Source: JANOSH01 sp031415695
GTDB taxonomy: Bacteria > Actinomycetota > Acidimicrobiia > Acidimicrobiales > Ilumatobacteraceae
Assembly: GCA_031415695.1 (NCBI GenBank)
Contig: JANOSH010000022.1
Coordinates: 62,001 to 126,000, forward strand
DNA length: 64,000 nt
Direction of reading: 5' to 3'
In this document: piece by piece, positions 47,370 to 55,349 of the stretch
How positions within the stretch are numbered: the stretch's first letter is position 1
Layout of the letters: each line of letters begins with the position of its first letter
The notes under the pieces: model-generated
Seen by the model: only the letters and a program-made list of their open reading frames with translations
What the model was told of the DNA's origin: nothing
Database searches by the model: none
Program-made: the position numbers and the translations under genes

Positions 47370-50227
47370 TCAGCATGTCTCGACGAACCACGGCATCGGC
47401 GCGACGAGAGACGTTCGACTCCTTGACAACTGAACGTGAGGCGGTGGTCGAGCAGCTGGCACAGTTGCGCACGCTTGCTCGCCAGGTCGCCGAGGATGCC
47501 TCGATCGAGGTCGAGTCGCAGTTGGTGGCTAATGCGTCGGCAATGGCCGAGATCGAGCAGCGTGATCTGCACGGGCAGACCGGGTGGGACGACCCAGCCT
47601 GGTTGTCGTGGGACTCCGACGTTCAGGCCCATACCATCGATGCCTCGACGCTACCGGGTGAAGCGGCGTGGCTGCGTTTCGGCAGCTACCGGCCCGAAGC
47701 CGACGGGGAGTTCACCGAGTTCGCCGCCGCGGTGCCTTTCATTGGCGCGAACCGTCCCATTGTCATTAACGCACGGCAAGCTGAGCACACCTCGCAGGCC
47801 GACGCGTTGCTGCACTCGCTGGTGGTTCGTGCGGCCACCTTGCTTCCAGGTCGTAGCCGGTTCAGTTTGCTCGATCCGAATGGCGATGGTTCGTTGTTGC
47901 CGCTCGGTCGTCACCTCGGCCAGGTCATGCCGTCGACGGGCAATCCTGGGCACGACCTCGAGGTGGTGCTGGTCGACATGCAGCGTCGGGTCGAGACCTA
48001 TCTGACCGACGAGTACCCGAGTTTCGCCGCCATCCCTGAGCAGTTCCGATTGCACGAGCCGTATCACATTGTGGTGCTGGCTCGTTCGTCGACCAGCTAC
48101 GACGAGCGGGTTCGAAACGCTATCGAGGCGTTGGCCACGACGGGGCCGAGTGTCGGCATTATCGTCATGGCCCATCTGGCGCCTGATTGTGAGATCCAGC
48201 TTCTCGATGCCACCATCATCGATCTTGATGCCACCACTATTGATCTTGGCGGCATCATGGCCACGGTAGTTCCCGATGGTGAGCCGGCCGCCATCATTCA
48301 GGAGCGCATTTTGGGCCAGGCTTCGGCTGCACCACAGGTCGGAGCCGTACTCGACTGGCAGGGCGTGGCTGGGTTGGTCGCCGACGAGTGGTGGTCGCAG
48401 AGTTCGGCCGATGTGCTCGTTGCTCCGGTTGGCCTGCATGGCGTGGGCACCCCGTTGCAGTTGTGGTTCGGCACCGACCGGGCCAATGGCCGTAGCTGCG
48501 TGCACGGCATGATTGCTGCGATGCCGGGTGCCGGTAAGTCCACGCTGGTGCACAGCCTGGTGTGCTCGTTGGCGGTGAGGTATAGCCCCGATGAGCTGCA
48601 GATGTATCTCATCGACGGGCGCTTCGGCAACGAGTTCCGGGCCTACGAGTCGTTGCCGCATGCTGCAGTCGTTTCGATGAGGACGGCACCAGATCTGGCC
48701 CGCAACATTGTCAATGAGTTGTTGGCGGAAGCGTTGCGCCGGCAGGCACTTTTTGGCGATGCCGAGTGCGCCGATTTTACCGAGTACCGGCGCGAGTCAC
48801 GTGCTGGCGGCTTGCTGCCCCGGTTGCTCGTGGTCATCGACGACTTCCAGCAACTCTTCGCCGATGGTCGCCACGACGAGGCCTCGGCGGCGATGTTGCG
48901 TTTGTCCCATCTAGGCCGATCCGCTGGTATTCACCTTTTGCTGGTCGGCAGCCGATTTGATGCAGCCGGTTTTGTCAACGGTGCCGAGTTCTTGAGCAAC
49001 GTTCACCTTCGCGCCGCGCTGCAAATGTCGCATGCCGACACCATGGTCCTCACCGATTTCGGTCGGGGAGGCCGGCGCCTCATTGGGCTTCACTGCTCGC
49101 AATCAGGTCGAGTGGTGGTCAACGATCGCGGGGGCGACGACGATGGAAACGTGGCCGGTCGGGTAGCGGTTCTACCGGCGGCGGCTCGTGAACGCTTGGT
49201 GTCGAGTTTGGCGACTCGGGCTGGTCGCGTCGGCCATTCCACATATCGAACGCTCGTGTTTCGTGGTGATTCGTCGCCAAGAATGCTCGCCAATCCGTCG
49301 CTGCGGGCCGTGGCGGCGCAGGGTTGGTTGTCGGCGGACGAGACCGAGGCTCGAGCGCGGCGTCCGTTGAGCGAGGGTGGTTTGGCGGTGGCCGACTGGT
49401 CGGCGGCCGAACGCCCACTCATTGGCTGGGTGGGCCAAGAACTCACGTTGCGCGGCCAGGCGTCGATGGTGTTGCGGCGACGTGCGATGGAGAACGCCGT
49501 TATGGTGGGTGCCGAGGCTGGCATTGTGGTGCCGATGGCGGTTTCGTTATTGGCGACCATGGCACTTGGCGCCAGTCCCGACTCGCTCGAGGTTGTCGTG
49601 GCCAACGCTGCCGTTGGTGATCGCCCCGAATCGGCTCTGCTCACGCAACTTATCGGTGGTCTTGCAGCGGTCGGCTACTCCACTGCGGTGGCGCTGACCG
49701 ACGCCGACATCGAGGCGCAACTCGAATCTCTAGCGCTTCGACTCGAGGCGCGACGCCAGCTTTCGGCCGACTCGTTGATGGCCGAACCGAGCGTGGTGCT
49801 GTTATTCAACGATCCCGATCGGTTGCGGGCACTGGCGCGTCGACCCGACTCATATGGCTATGTCGATTCGCCGTTGTCGGTCACCGTACGTAGCCTGCTC
49901 ACCGATGGCCCGAATTGCGGGATCCATGTGCTCATGACGTGTGCATCGGTTGGGCTATTGCGCAGCGTGCTGGCTGACCGGGTGGTGCAGCAAACCGTGC
50001 GGCACCGCGTCGGCCTCACGATGAGCGACGACGATTCGTTTACCCTGTTCCGTTCGGGGCGGGCCGCAGCGTTGGGTGATGTGGCGGGTCCGGCGGTAGC
50101 GGTGTTGGGTGATGCGTTGCGGTCGATCGTTGGGTTGATGTCGCCGTATCGAGCCTCGCCGACCTTCACCGACGAGCTGCGATGGATACTCGATCAGCTG
50201 GCGATTCGTCGAACAAGCGCGCAATGA
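47366..50227 (+). CDS. FtsK/SpoIIIE-type (EccC-like) ATPase with one intact and one degenerate ATPase domain
   Basis: 953 residues. An N-terminal coiled coil (about 14-65, LTTEREAVVEQLAQLRTLARQ) is followed by a 300-residue region without membrane segments. The FtsK/SpoIIIE domain has Walker A MPGAGKSTLVHSL at about 386-398 and Walker B LLVVIDDFQQL at about 487-497, plus HLGRSAGIHLLLVGSR. The second half (about 690-950) repeats the fold (PNCGIHVLMTCASVGLLRSVL, VGLTMSDDDSF), but its P-loop position reads GAEAGIVVP with no Gly-Lys-Ser/Thr, so it is probably catalytically dead. Type VII EccC proteins share intact-plus-degenerate ATPases and pump proteins. No EccB, EccD or EccE is here. Start TTG 47366 or ATG 47375. 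Confidence 0.87.
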   Translation: MISMSRRTTASARRETFDSLTTEREAVVEQLAQLRTLARQVAEDASIEVESQLVANASAMAEIEQRDLHGQTGWDDPAWLSWDSDVQAHTIDASTLPGEAAWLRFGSYRPEADGEFTEFAAAVPFIGANRPIVINARQAEHTSQADALLHSLVVRAATLLPGRSRFSLLDPNGDGSLLPLGRHLGQVMPSTGNPGHDLEVVLVDMQRRVETYLTDEYPSFAAIPEQFRLHEPYHIVVLARSSTSYDERVRNAIEALATTGPSVGIIVMAHLAPDCEIQLLDATIIDLDATTIDLGGIMATVVPDGEPAAIIQERILGQASAAPQVGAVLDWQGVAGLVADEWWSQSSADVLVAPVGLHGVGTPLQLWFGTDRANGRSCVHGMIAAMPGAGKSTLVHSLVCSLAVRYSPDELQMYLIDGRFGNEFRAYESLPHAAVVSMRTAPDLARNIVNELLAEALRRQALFGDAECADFTEYRRESRAGGLLPRLLVVIDDFQQLFADGRHDEASAAMLRLSHLGRSAGIHLLLVGSRFDAAGFVNGAEFLSNVHLRAALQMSHADTMVLTDFGRGGRRLIGLHCSQSGRVVVNDRGGDDDGNVAGRVAVLPAAARERLVSSLATRAGRVGHSTYRTLVFRGDSSPRMLANPSLRAVAAQGWLSADETEARARRPLSEGGLAVADWSAAERPLIGWVGQELTLRGQASMVLRRRAMENAVMVGAEAGIVVPMAVSLLATMALGASPDSLEVVVANAAVGDRPESALLTQLIGGLAAVGYSTAVALTDADIEAQLESLALRLEARRQLSADSLMAEPSVVLLFNDPDRLRALARRPDSYGYVDSPLSVTVRSLLTDGPNCGIHVLMTCASVGLLRSVLADRVVQQTVRHRVGLTMSDDDSFTLFRSGRAAALGDVAGPAVAVLGDALRSIVGLMSPYRASPTFTDELRWILDQLAIRRTSAQ

Positions 50228-51111
50228 CCACGACGTCCCTCCATGCGCGCTTGGCCGAACATGCCGGCGACATCGAAGAGGTCGTTGCGTCGCTTCGCGA
50301 TGCTTCGCGGCAGGCGGCGGTGACGGCCCAGCAGCACCATGCGTTGGTCGGCAGCCGTCTTCGCTCCAATCGGAGGCGGGCCGAGGCGGCCGACTGGACG
50401 GTCGACAACATCGATGGTCGTCTGGCCGCATTACATACCAGAGTGGCGCATGGGCTGAAGCAGGTCGAGGCCGTGCGTCGGGACCACGGGGCGCGTCATG
50501 CCGAGGCCGCTCAGTTGAGGTCGTTGGCATGCACGGCTATCGCCAATTGGCAGGCAGTGGTGGCCGACATGGATGTGCAGCTCGCTGGTTGGGAGCTGCG
50601 GCGTCCGTTACTCGAGCAGCGCGCCCGTATCAGCGCGGTGCAGACAAGCAATCGAGCGTCGACCGCGGCAACACGTCGGGCTTCTAACCGGAACCTGCCA
50701 CCCAACCATGTCGAGGCGTTGCAACGTTTCGACGACGAAGCCGGTGTTGTGAAGTTGCGCCGTGTGGCGGCTTGCGAAGCGGTTCAGTTGGCCGAAGCTG
50801 CGTTCGAGCGGGCCGAGAGCATGGTCGCAACCCTCGAAGCCTTCGATGCCCGTGTGGTCGCTGCCGGGGTGCATGGTCGGCGGGTATGGTCAGCTATCGG
50901 CGCGGCGCGTGTCACGCTCGACGAGTTGCGGGAACGCAATCAGGTTGCCGGCCGAGCGCTGAGTGCCGCACGTGAGTCCTTTGGGGATGCCACCGATCGG
51001 TTGGTGCATGTCGTCGAGCAGAGCCACCGGTTGCAGGTGGCGGCGGGCGCCGGTATCGAGCATCTGTCGGAACATGTCGACGCGTTGCGTAACGGGGCAG
51101 CAGATGGGTGA
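50224..51111 (+). CDS. coiled-coil protein of the FtsK-like cluster
   Basis: 295 residues from ATG 50224, which overlaps the ATPase stop as ATGA. Nearly all helical: long heptad-like stretches rich in Ala, Arg, Glu and Leu (RLAEHAGDIEEVVASLRDA, LEQRARISAVQTSNR, LRRVAACEAVQLAEAAFERA, VHVVEQSHRLQVAAGAGIEHL). No membrane segment, signal peptide or known domain. The arrangement after an EccC-like ATPase suggests a scaffold or a substrate. No homologue is recognised by eye. Confidence 0.75.
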   Translation: MTTTSLHARLAEHAGDIEEVVASLRDASRQAAVTAQQHHALVGSRLRSNRRRAEAADWTVDNIDGRLAALHTRVAHGLKQVEAVRRDHGARHAEAAQLRSLACTAIANWQAVVADMDVQLAGWELRRPLLEQRARISAVQTSNRASTAATRRASNRNLPPNHVEALQRFDDEAGVVKLRRVAACEAVQLAEAAFERAESMVATLEAFDARVVAAGVHGRRVWSAIGAARVTLDELRERNQVAGRALSAARESFGDATDRLVHVVEQSHRLQVAAGAGIEHLSEHVDALRNGAADG

Positions 51112-51442
51112 CGAGTTGCTTCGATTGCAGCAGTTGTCGCACGAACTCGGCGCGGCGTTGGGCGAGAACGCGCTCACCCCGGGTCTGCAGCCGGTCGTCG
51201 AGGCCGCAGAAGATATGCGGTCGGCGCTTCGTGCCCATGGTGAAGCGTTGGAGGTGTGTCGCGTCGATGTCTCTGCTCCGTGGTACGACGCGATCGAAAG
51301 TGACCTCTTGACCGTCGAGTCCGAACTGGCGGCGTTTGATTCGGCTTCCGGGTCACTTGGGCGGGATTGGGACCTCGGGTCCGATATTGTCGATTTGCTG
51401 CAGCAGGCAGAGCTTGCGGGCCTCGGCCCCGATGGCGGCTGA
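51104..51442 (+). CDS. small helical acidic protein of the FtsK-like cluster
   Basis: 112 residues from ATG 51104, overlapping the previous gene by 8 bases. MGDELLRLQQLSHELGAALG opens a helical hairpin with a VVEAAEDMRSALRAHGEALEV second helix, then a C-terminal acidic segment with W-D-L-G-S-D-I-V-D-L-L. Size and two-helix style recall WXG100 secreted substrates, but there is no W-x-G in the turn, so I do not assign it to them. It also overlaps the phosphatase gene by 11 bases. Confidence 0.65.
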   Translation: MGDELLRLQQLSHELGAALGENALTPGLQPVVEAAEDMRSALRAHGEALEVCRVDVSAPWYDAIESDLLTVESELAAFDSASGSLGRDWDLGSDIVDLLQQAELAGLGPDGG

Positions 51443-51983
51443 TATGGCCGGGGTGTTGAGCGTGTGTACGGCAAATATCTGCCGTTCGCCAATGATGGAG
51501 GCAGCCTTTGCCGGCGGATTCGCGGCGCAGGGCTTGGTTGTGCCGGTCGTGTCCGCAGGTAGCCGGGCGCGTGGGGATGCGACAGCCGATGCGGCGACGG
51601 TCACGGTGGCAGCCGAGATTGGGTTGCTGTTGGCATCGCATCGGTCCCAGCAGTTGTCGGCCCCGTTGATCGACGATGCTGAACTCATTGTTTGCGCCGA
51701 GTTGGATCATCTCATGGCGGTAGTTGATTTGCGCCCCGATGCGTTCGCTCGCACGTTCGTGTTGCGTGAGGCGGCACGTCGGGTTGTTCCGCGTGCTCAG
51801 GGCGAAGATGTTGGGGCGTGGGTCGCTCGTATGCATGCCGGGCGAACCCCGCGTGGTGTCATGGATGAGGCCTCGCGCCTCGGTGTCGACGATCCGTATC
51901 GGCGTGGCGATCAGCGCATCCGTGCCGCCCGTGAGCAGATCACCGCGGCAGTCCTCACAGTGGTGCAGGCTTGGGCAAGCTGA
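51432..51983 (+). CDS. low-molecular-weight protein tyrosine phosphatase
   Basis: About 183 residues from ATG 51432 (or 51444). The catalytic loop C-T-A-N-I-C-R-S fits C-x5-R-S and lies right at the N-terminus (VLSVCTANICRSPMMEAAF). The acid loop is VDDPYRRGD, with the D-P of the family. It removes phosphate from tyrosine, typically from bacterial tyrosine kinases of capsule export. The Wzc-like kinase at 53628 is the obvious partner. It is the last gene of the coupled FtsK-like cluster. Confidence 0.9.
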   Translation: MAADMAGVLSVCTANICRSPMMEAAFAGGFAAQGLVVPVVSAGSRARGDATADAATVTVAAEIGLLLASHRSQQLSAPLIDDAELIVCAELDHLMAVVDLRPDAFARTFVLREAARRVVPRAQGEDVGAWVARMHAGRTPRGVMDEASRLGVDDPYRRGDQRIRAAREQITAAVLTVVQAWAS

Positions 51984-52017
51984 ATGCCGTTGGCTGCGAC
52001 TAGTAGGATTGTCCGCT

Positions 52018-53001
52018 ATGACTGAACCACGACGTGCACTATTGACCGGCATCACCGGCCAGGACGGCTCCTATCTTGCGGAGTTTTTGCTTAACAAGGG
52101 ATACCAGGTGCATGGCATGGTGCGCCGTACTTCGGTGCTGTCACGTGAGCGACTCAAGCAGATGCATGGAGATAGCGGCGAGCGGTTACATCTGCATTAT
52201 GGCGATCTGGCCGATGGGCTGAGCCTGGCTCGGTTGTTGTCCAGTGTGCAGCCCGACGAGGTGTATCACCTGGCCGCGCAGAGCCATGTGCATGTCAGTT
52301 TTGATGTGCCCGATTTCACCGGTGATGTCACGGGGTTGGGCACGATGCGCCTCCTCGAGGCGTTGCGGGTCACCGGGTTGTCGGCGCGGTTTTATCAGGC
52401 GAGTTCGTCGGAGATGTTCGGTGCGTCTCCCCCGCCGCAGAACGAGGACACGTCGTTTCATCCGCGTAGTCCGTATGCCGTGGCCAAGGTGTACGGCTAT
52501 TGGGCCACGGTCAACTACCGCGAGTCGTACAACATGTTTGCCAGCAATGGCATCTTGTTCAACCATGAAAGCCCGCGCCGAGGCGAGAACTTCGTTACCC
52601 GCAAGGTGACACGTGCCGCGGCGTCGATTTCGTTGGGTTTGAGCAAGCAGTTGGTATTGGGCAATCTCGATTCGATGCGTGATTGGGGTTTTGCCGGCGA
52701 TTATGTCGACGCGATGTGGCGCATTTTGCAGCACGACACGGCCGACGATTTCGTGATCGCTACAGGCGAAGCGCATTCGGTTCAGGAGCTGTGCGAGGTG
52801 GCCTTTACCCGAGTGGGGCTCGATTGGCGCGATCACGTGATCACGAATGAGCGTTATATTCGCCCGGCCGAGGTTGACTATTTACTGGGTGACGCGTCCA
52901 AGGCCCGGCGCATGCTTGGTTGGACCCCGACGGTCACGTTCCAAGGGCTTATCGAAATGATGGTCGACGCCGACGTGGCCGATCTGGGTGGCAGCGCGTA
53001 A
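52018..53001 (+). CDS. gmd: GDP-mannose 4,6-dehydratase
   Basis: 327 residues of the extended SDR family. ALLTGITGQDGSYLAEFLLNKGY (NADP loop), GMVRRTS, NMAAQSHV-type HLAAQSHVHVSF, YQASSSEMFGASPPPQNE (catalytic Ser/Thr and Glu), YAVAKVYGYWATVNYRESY (YxxxK), GILFNHESPRRGENFVTRK and RPAEVDYLLGD. It makes GDP-4-keto-6-deoxymannose, which the enzyme encoded at 56779 turns into GDP-L-fucose. ATG 52018 follows a TAGGAT box by 8 nt. The longer frame from 51724 is the phosphatase's shadow. Confidence 0.97.
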   Translation: MTEPRRALLTGITGQDGSYLAEFLLNKGYQVHGMVRRTSVLSRERLKQMHGDSGERLHLHYGDLADGLSLARLLSSVQPDEVYHLAAQSHVHVSFDVPDFTGDVTGLGTMRLLEALRVTGLSARFYQASSSEMFGASPPPQNEDTSFHPRSPYAVAKVYGYWATVNYRESYNMFASNGILFNHESPRRGENFVTRKVTRAAASISLGLSKQLVLGNLDSMRDWGFAGDYVDAMWRILQHDTADDFVIATGEAHSVQELCEVAFTRVGLDWRDHVITNERYIRPAEVDYLLGDASKARRMLGWTPTVTFQGLIEMMVDADVADLGGSA

Positions 53002-53040
53002 CGGTTGAGCTGTGAGGGGACACGTCGCTTGACAAATCGC

Positions 53041-53046
53041 TATGCT
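53041..53046 (+). promoter_or_regulatory. candidate -10 box of the toxin-antitoxin pair
   Basis: TATGCT ends 6 nt before the ATG at 53053, giving a leaderless message. A TTGACA at 53029-53034 is only 6 nt upstream of it, too close to act as the -35 of this box. Confidence 0.4.
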
Positions 53047-53052
53047 CTTCGC

Positions 53053-53316
53053 ATGACGATTCAGATAGCCGTTAAGCTGCCAGATGAGCTGGTTTCGGAC
53101 ATAGACAGCCTCGTCGGGAGCGGCCGTTACGAGACACGCTCGCAAGTTCTACGTGAAAGCGTCGAGACGTTTCTGCGTCTCAACCGCCGACGCGCAATCG
53201 ACGACCTGTACGTCCGAGCCTATACGGACACTCCCGAAACCGACGAGGAACTGGCCGAGGCTGAGCGACTAGGCATTGCATCCATCAATGAGGAACCGTG
53301 GGCCAAATGGTGGTAA
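53053..53316 (+). CDS. ribbon-helix-helix antitoxin
   Basis: 87 residues. IQIAVKLPDELVSDIDSLVGSGRYETRSQVLRESVETFL is an RHH (CopG/MetJ-type) domain: strand, helix, S-R-S-Q-V-like turn and helix. The C-terminal part (IDDLYVRAYTDTPETDEELAEA) is acidic and would wrap around the toxin. ATG 53053 is preferred over the frame start at 53005. It overlaps the toxin gene and would bind the shared promoter. Confidence 0.88.
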   Translation: MTIQIAVKLPDELVSDIDSLVGSGRYETRSQVLRESVETFLRLNRRRAIDDLYVRAYTDTPETDEELAEAERLGIASINEEPWAKWW

Positions 53317-53621
53317 CACGGGGTGAAATCTGGTGGGGTGAGACCCCACAAGACAAGGGGCGCCCATACCTCGTAGTCAGTCGCGACGCAGCGAACGCTG
53401 TCATGCGGCGTGCTTTGGTCGCGCCGATCACTTCACGAATTCGGGGGGCGCCGAGTGAGTTAGCCGTCGGGGCAAGCGAGGGACTACCTATCGACGCGGT
53501 GGCCAATTTCGACAACCTTCAGCCCATCAGCAAAGCGTTATTGGTCAGGCGGCTCGGAGCTCTGTCGCCGCGTCGCCTACCCGAGCTTTGCGCTACGGTC
53601 AACGCCACGCTCGACTGCTGA
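53307..53621 (+). CDS. MazF/PemK-family mRNA interferase toxin
   Basis: 104 residues from ATG 53307 (a GTG at 53298 is also possible). TRGEIWWGETPQDKGRPYLVVSRDAAN is the typical strand-loop start, VAPITSRIRGAPSELAVG the second part, and ANFDNLQPISKALLVRRLGALS contains the conserved D-x-x-x and Ser of the active surface. MazF toxins cut mRNA at short sequences. It overlaps the antitoxin by 10 bases. Located within sugar genes, which does not suggest any polysaccharide role. Confidence 0.9.
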   Translation: MVVTRGEIWWGETPQDKGRPYLVVSRDAANAVMRRALVAPITSRIRGAPSELAVGASEGLPIDAVANFDNLQPISKALLVRRLGALSPRRLPELCATVNATLDC

Positions 53622-53627
53622 TTTTGG

Positions 53628-55346
53628 TCAGAGGCTGTGGGCCAGGTCGGCGTCGACTTCGAGGGGCACCGGCGTGTTGCGGGCCCCGCGAGCGACTCGT
53701 TCGCTGTAGTAGCCGTATTTCTTGCGTCGGCTGAACACACTGGCGCTCTGGCTGCGGTCACGGTTGAGCACAGCACCTACTAGTCGGGCGCCAGACCGGT
53801 CGAGTTCGTTGCGCATCGCTAACAGGTCGGTGGTTTCGGTGCCGTGACCATCGACGACAATGATGATGCCACCGGCAGCTTCGGCGGCCGACAGTGCGTC
53901 GGCGGCGGCGGCGAGCGGTGCGGTGTCGATGATGACAAGGTCGGCTTCTGCTTCGAGCGATCGGATGATGGCTGCGAAGCGGGGCGAGCCGAGTAGTTCT
54001 CCCGGGTTGCCGGCGTCGGGACCTGACGGGATAACAGTGAGGTTGGGGAATCCGTCGATGGTTTCGCGGCGCAACGATTCGTTGCTGCCGCGCAGATATG
54101 TGGTGAGGCCGCGGTCGTTGTCGAGGCCGAGGGTGCGTTCGAGAGATGGGCGGCGCAGGTCGGCCGATACCAGCACGACGTCGGCTCCACCGAGGCTGAG
54201 GGCCATAGCCAGGTTGACAGCGACGGTTGATTTGCCTTCTTGGGGCCGATGGCTGGTAACAACGATGCTGCGAACGTTTTCTCCGCGGGCCAGGAACATC
54301 ACTGAGCTGCGCAGGCGGCGAAATGCTTCCTGGGAGCGCATGAGGCTGCCCGATTCGCCTTCTTGGGCCATGACCAGGGCCCACTTCTCTCGACGGTTGC
54401 GCCAACCGAATCGGGGGATGGCGCCGATGACTTTGCCCCCGAGGGCGAGCTCGACCTGTCGTGCGCTTTGGGCGCTGCGGTCAAGGCGTTCTCGCAGGAA
54501 GGCGGCGATAATTCCGAGGGCTAAGCCGATAAGCCCGCCAACGATCCAGAATATTCGGCGGTCGAGTCCGTTGGGGCTGGTGGGTTGAGCGGCGGCTGAG
54601 ATGACGGTGGCGGCGGGTAGTTGGGTGACTTGTTCACGTCGGGTGGCTGCAAGCGTGTTCTCGATGGTTCGAACTTGAGATTGATCGAATGACACTTGGG
54701 TGGCTAGTTGGCTTCGGTCGGACGATATGGCTTCGAGTTCGACTGAACGGGCGGCTGAACCGGCGAGGGCGCTGACATCTTGGCGGCGGCGGTCGACGGT
54801 GGCGGTGTCGATCTGGTTCTTGGCGAGACGCGCTTCGACCGCGGCAAGTTGGGCGGTGAGTTCGGCGGTTTCGGTGGCGTAGAACGCGGTCTGGGCCGCT
54901 ACTCGGCGGGCGACGTACTCGGCAGCGTAGGCACTGGCGAGTTTGCTAGCCGTGGTCGGGTCGGTCGAGGTGGCTTTGACATCGATGACATCGGTGAATG
55001 GCTTAAAGAACGCCCGCACGGTGCCCCAGGTGGCAGTTCCGTCAGCGGAGACAGCGGCGCGGGCGGCGGTGGCGATGCCGTCACTGACCAGTAGTGCCGC
55101 TTCGCGTTCCAAGTTGGGGGCGACGAGCGAGCTCTGGTTGGTGGATCCAACGGGGGTAGGGCTTACACCGATACGGGCGCTGGCGCTGTAGGCGGCGACT
55201 TGGCGTGACGTGTAGAGCATCGACAACGCCAACACCCCCAGGGTGATACCGAACGCCAGATATTTACGTTTGCGGACTGCTTCGAGATAGTCCTCGAAGC
55301 TGGCAATCGATCGGCTGGCAACGGCGGCTTGGGGTTGGAAATCCAC
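53628..55346 (-). CDS. Wzz/Wzc-type chain-length regulator fused to a BY-kinase domain
   Basis: 572 residues. Wzz part: FEDYLEAVRKRKYLAFGITLGVL with a first membrane segment, a periplasm-type helical domain (about 60-240) and a second membrane segment (IFWIVGGLIGLALGIIAAFL). Kinase part: Walker A VVTSHRPQEGKSTVAVNLA, A-prime VVLVSADLRRPSLERTLGL, Walker B DLVIIDTAPLAAAADAL. The C-terminus has a small Tyr cluster (KYGYYSE) that may be autophosphorylated. It would control polysaccharide length or export, opposed by the phosphatase at 51432. It is 4 bases after the ligase-like gene. Confidence 0.92.
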   Translation of the reverse strand: MDFQPQAAVASRSIASFEDYLEAVRKRKYLAFGITLGVLALSMLYTSRQVAAYSASARIGVSPTPVGSTNQSSLVAPNLEREAALLVSDGIATAARAAVSADGTATWGTVRAFFKPFTDVIDVKATSTDPTTASKLASAYAAEYVARRVAAQTAFYATETAELTAQLAAVEARLAKNQIDTATVDRRRQDVSALAGSAARSVELEAISSDRSQLATQVSFDQSQVRTIENTLAATRREQVTQLPAATVISAAAQPTSPNGLDRRIFWIVGGLIGLALGIIAAFLRERLDRSAQSARQVELALGGKVIGAIPRFGWRNRREKWALVMAQEGESGSLMRSQEAFRRLRSSVMFLARGENVRSIVVTSHRPQEGKSTVAVNLAMALSLGGADVVLVSADLRRPSLERTLGLDNDRGLTTYLRGSNESLRRETIDGFPNLTVIPSGPDAGNPGELLGSPRFAAIIRSLEAEADLVIIDTAPLAAAADALSAAEAAGGIIIVVDGHGTETTDLLAMRNELDRSGARLVGAVLNRDRSQSASVFSRRKKYGYYSERVARGARNTPVPLEVDADLAHSL

Positions 55347-55349
55347 GGC

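Noticed and set aside
51104..51442. WXG100-type secreted substrate of a type VII system
   Set aside because: Size fits but there is no W-x-G between the helices and no C-terminal secretion motif; only the helical style is similar.
53029..53034. TTGACA as a -35 box of the antitoxin
   Set aside because: Only 6 nt from the TATGCT box and without a proper -10 at 16-18 nt downstream.
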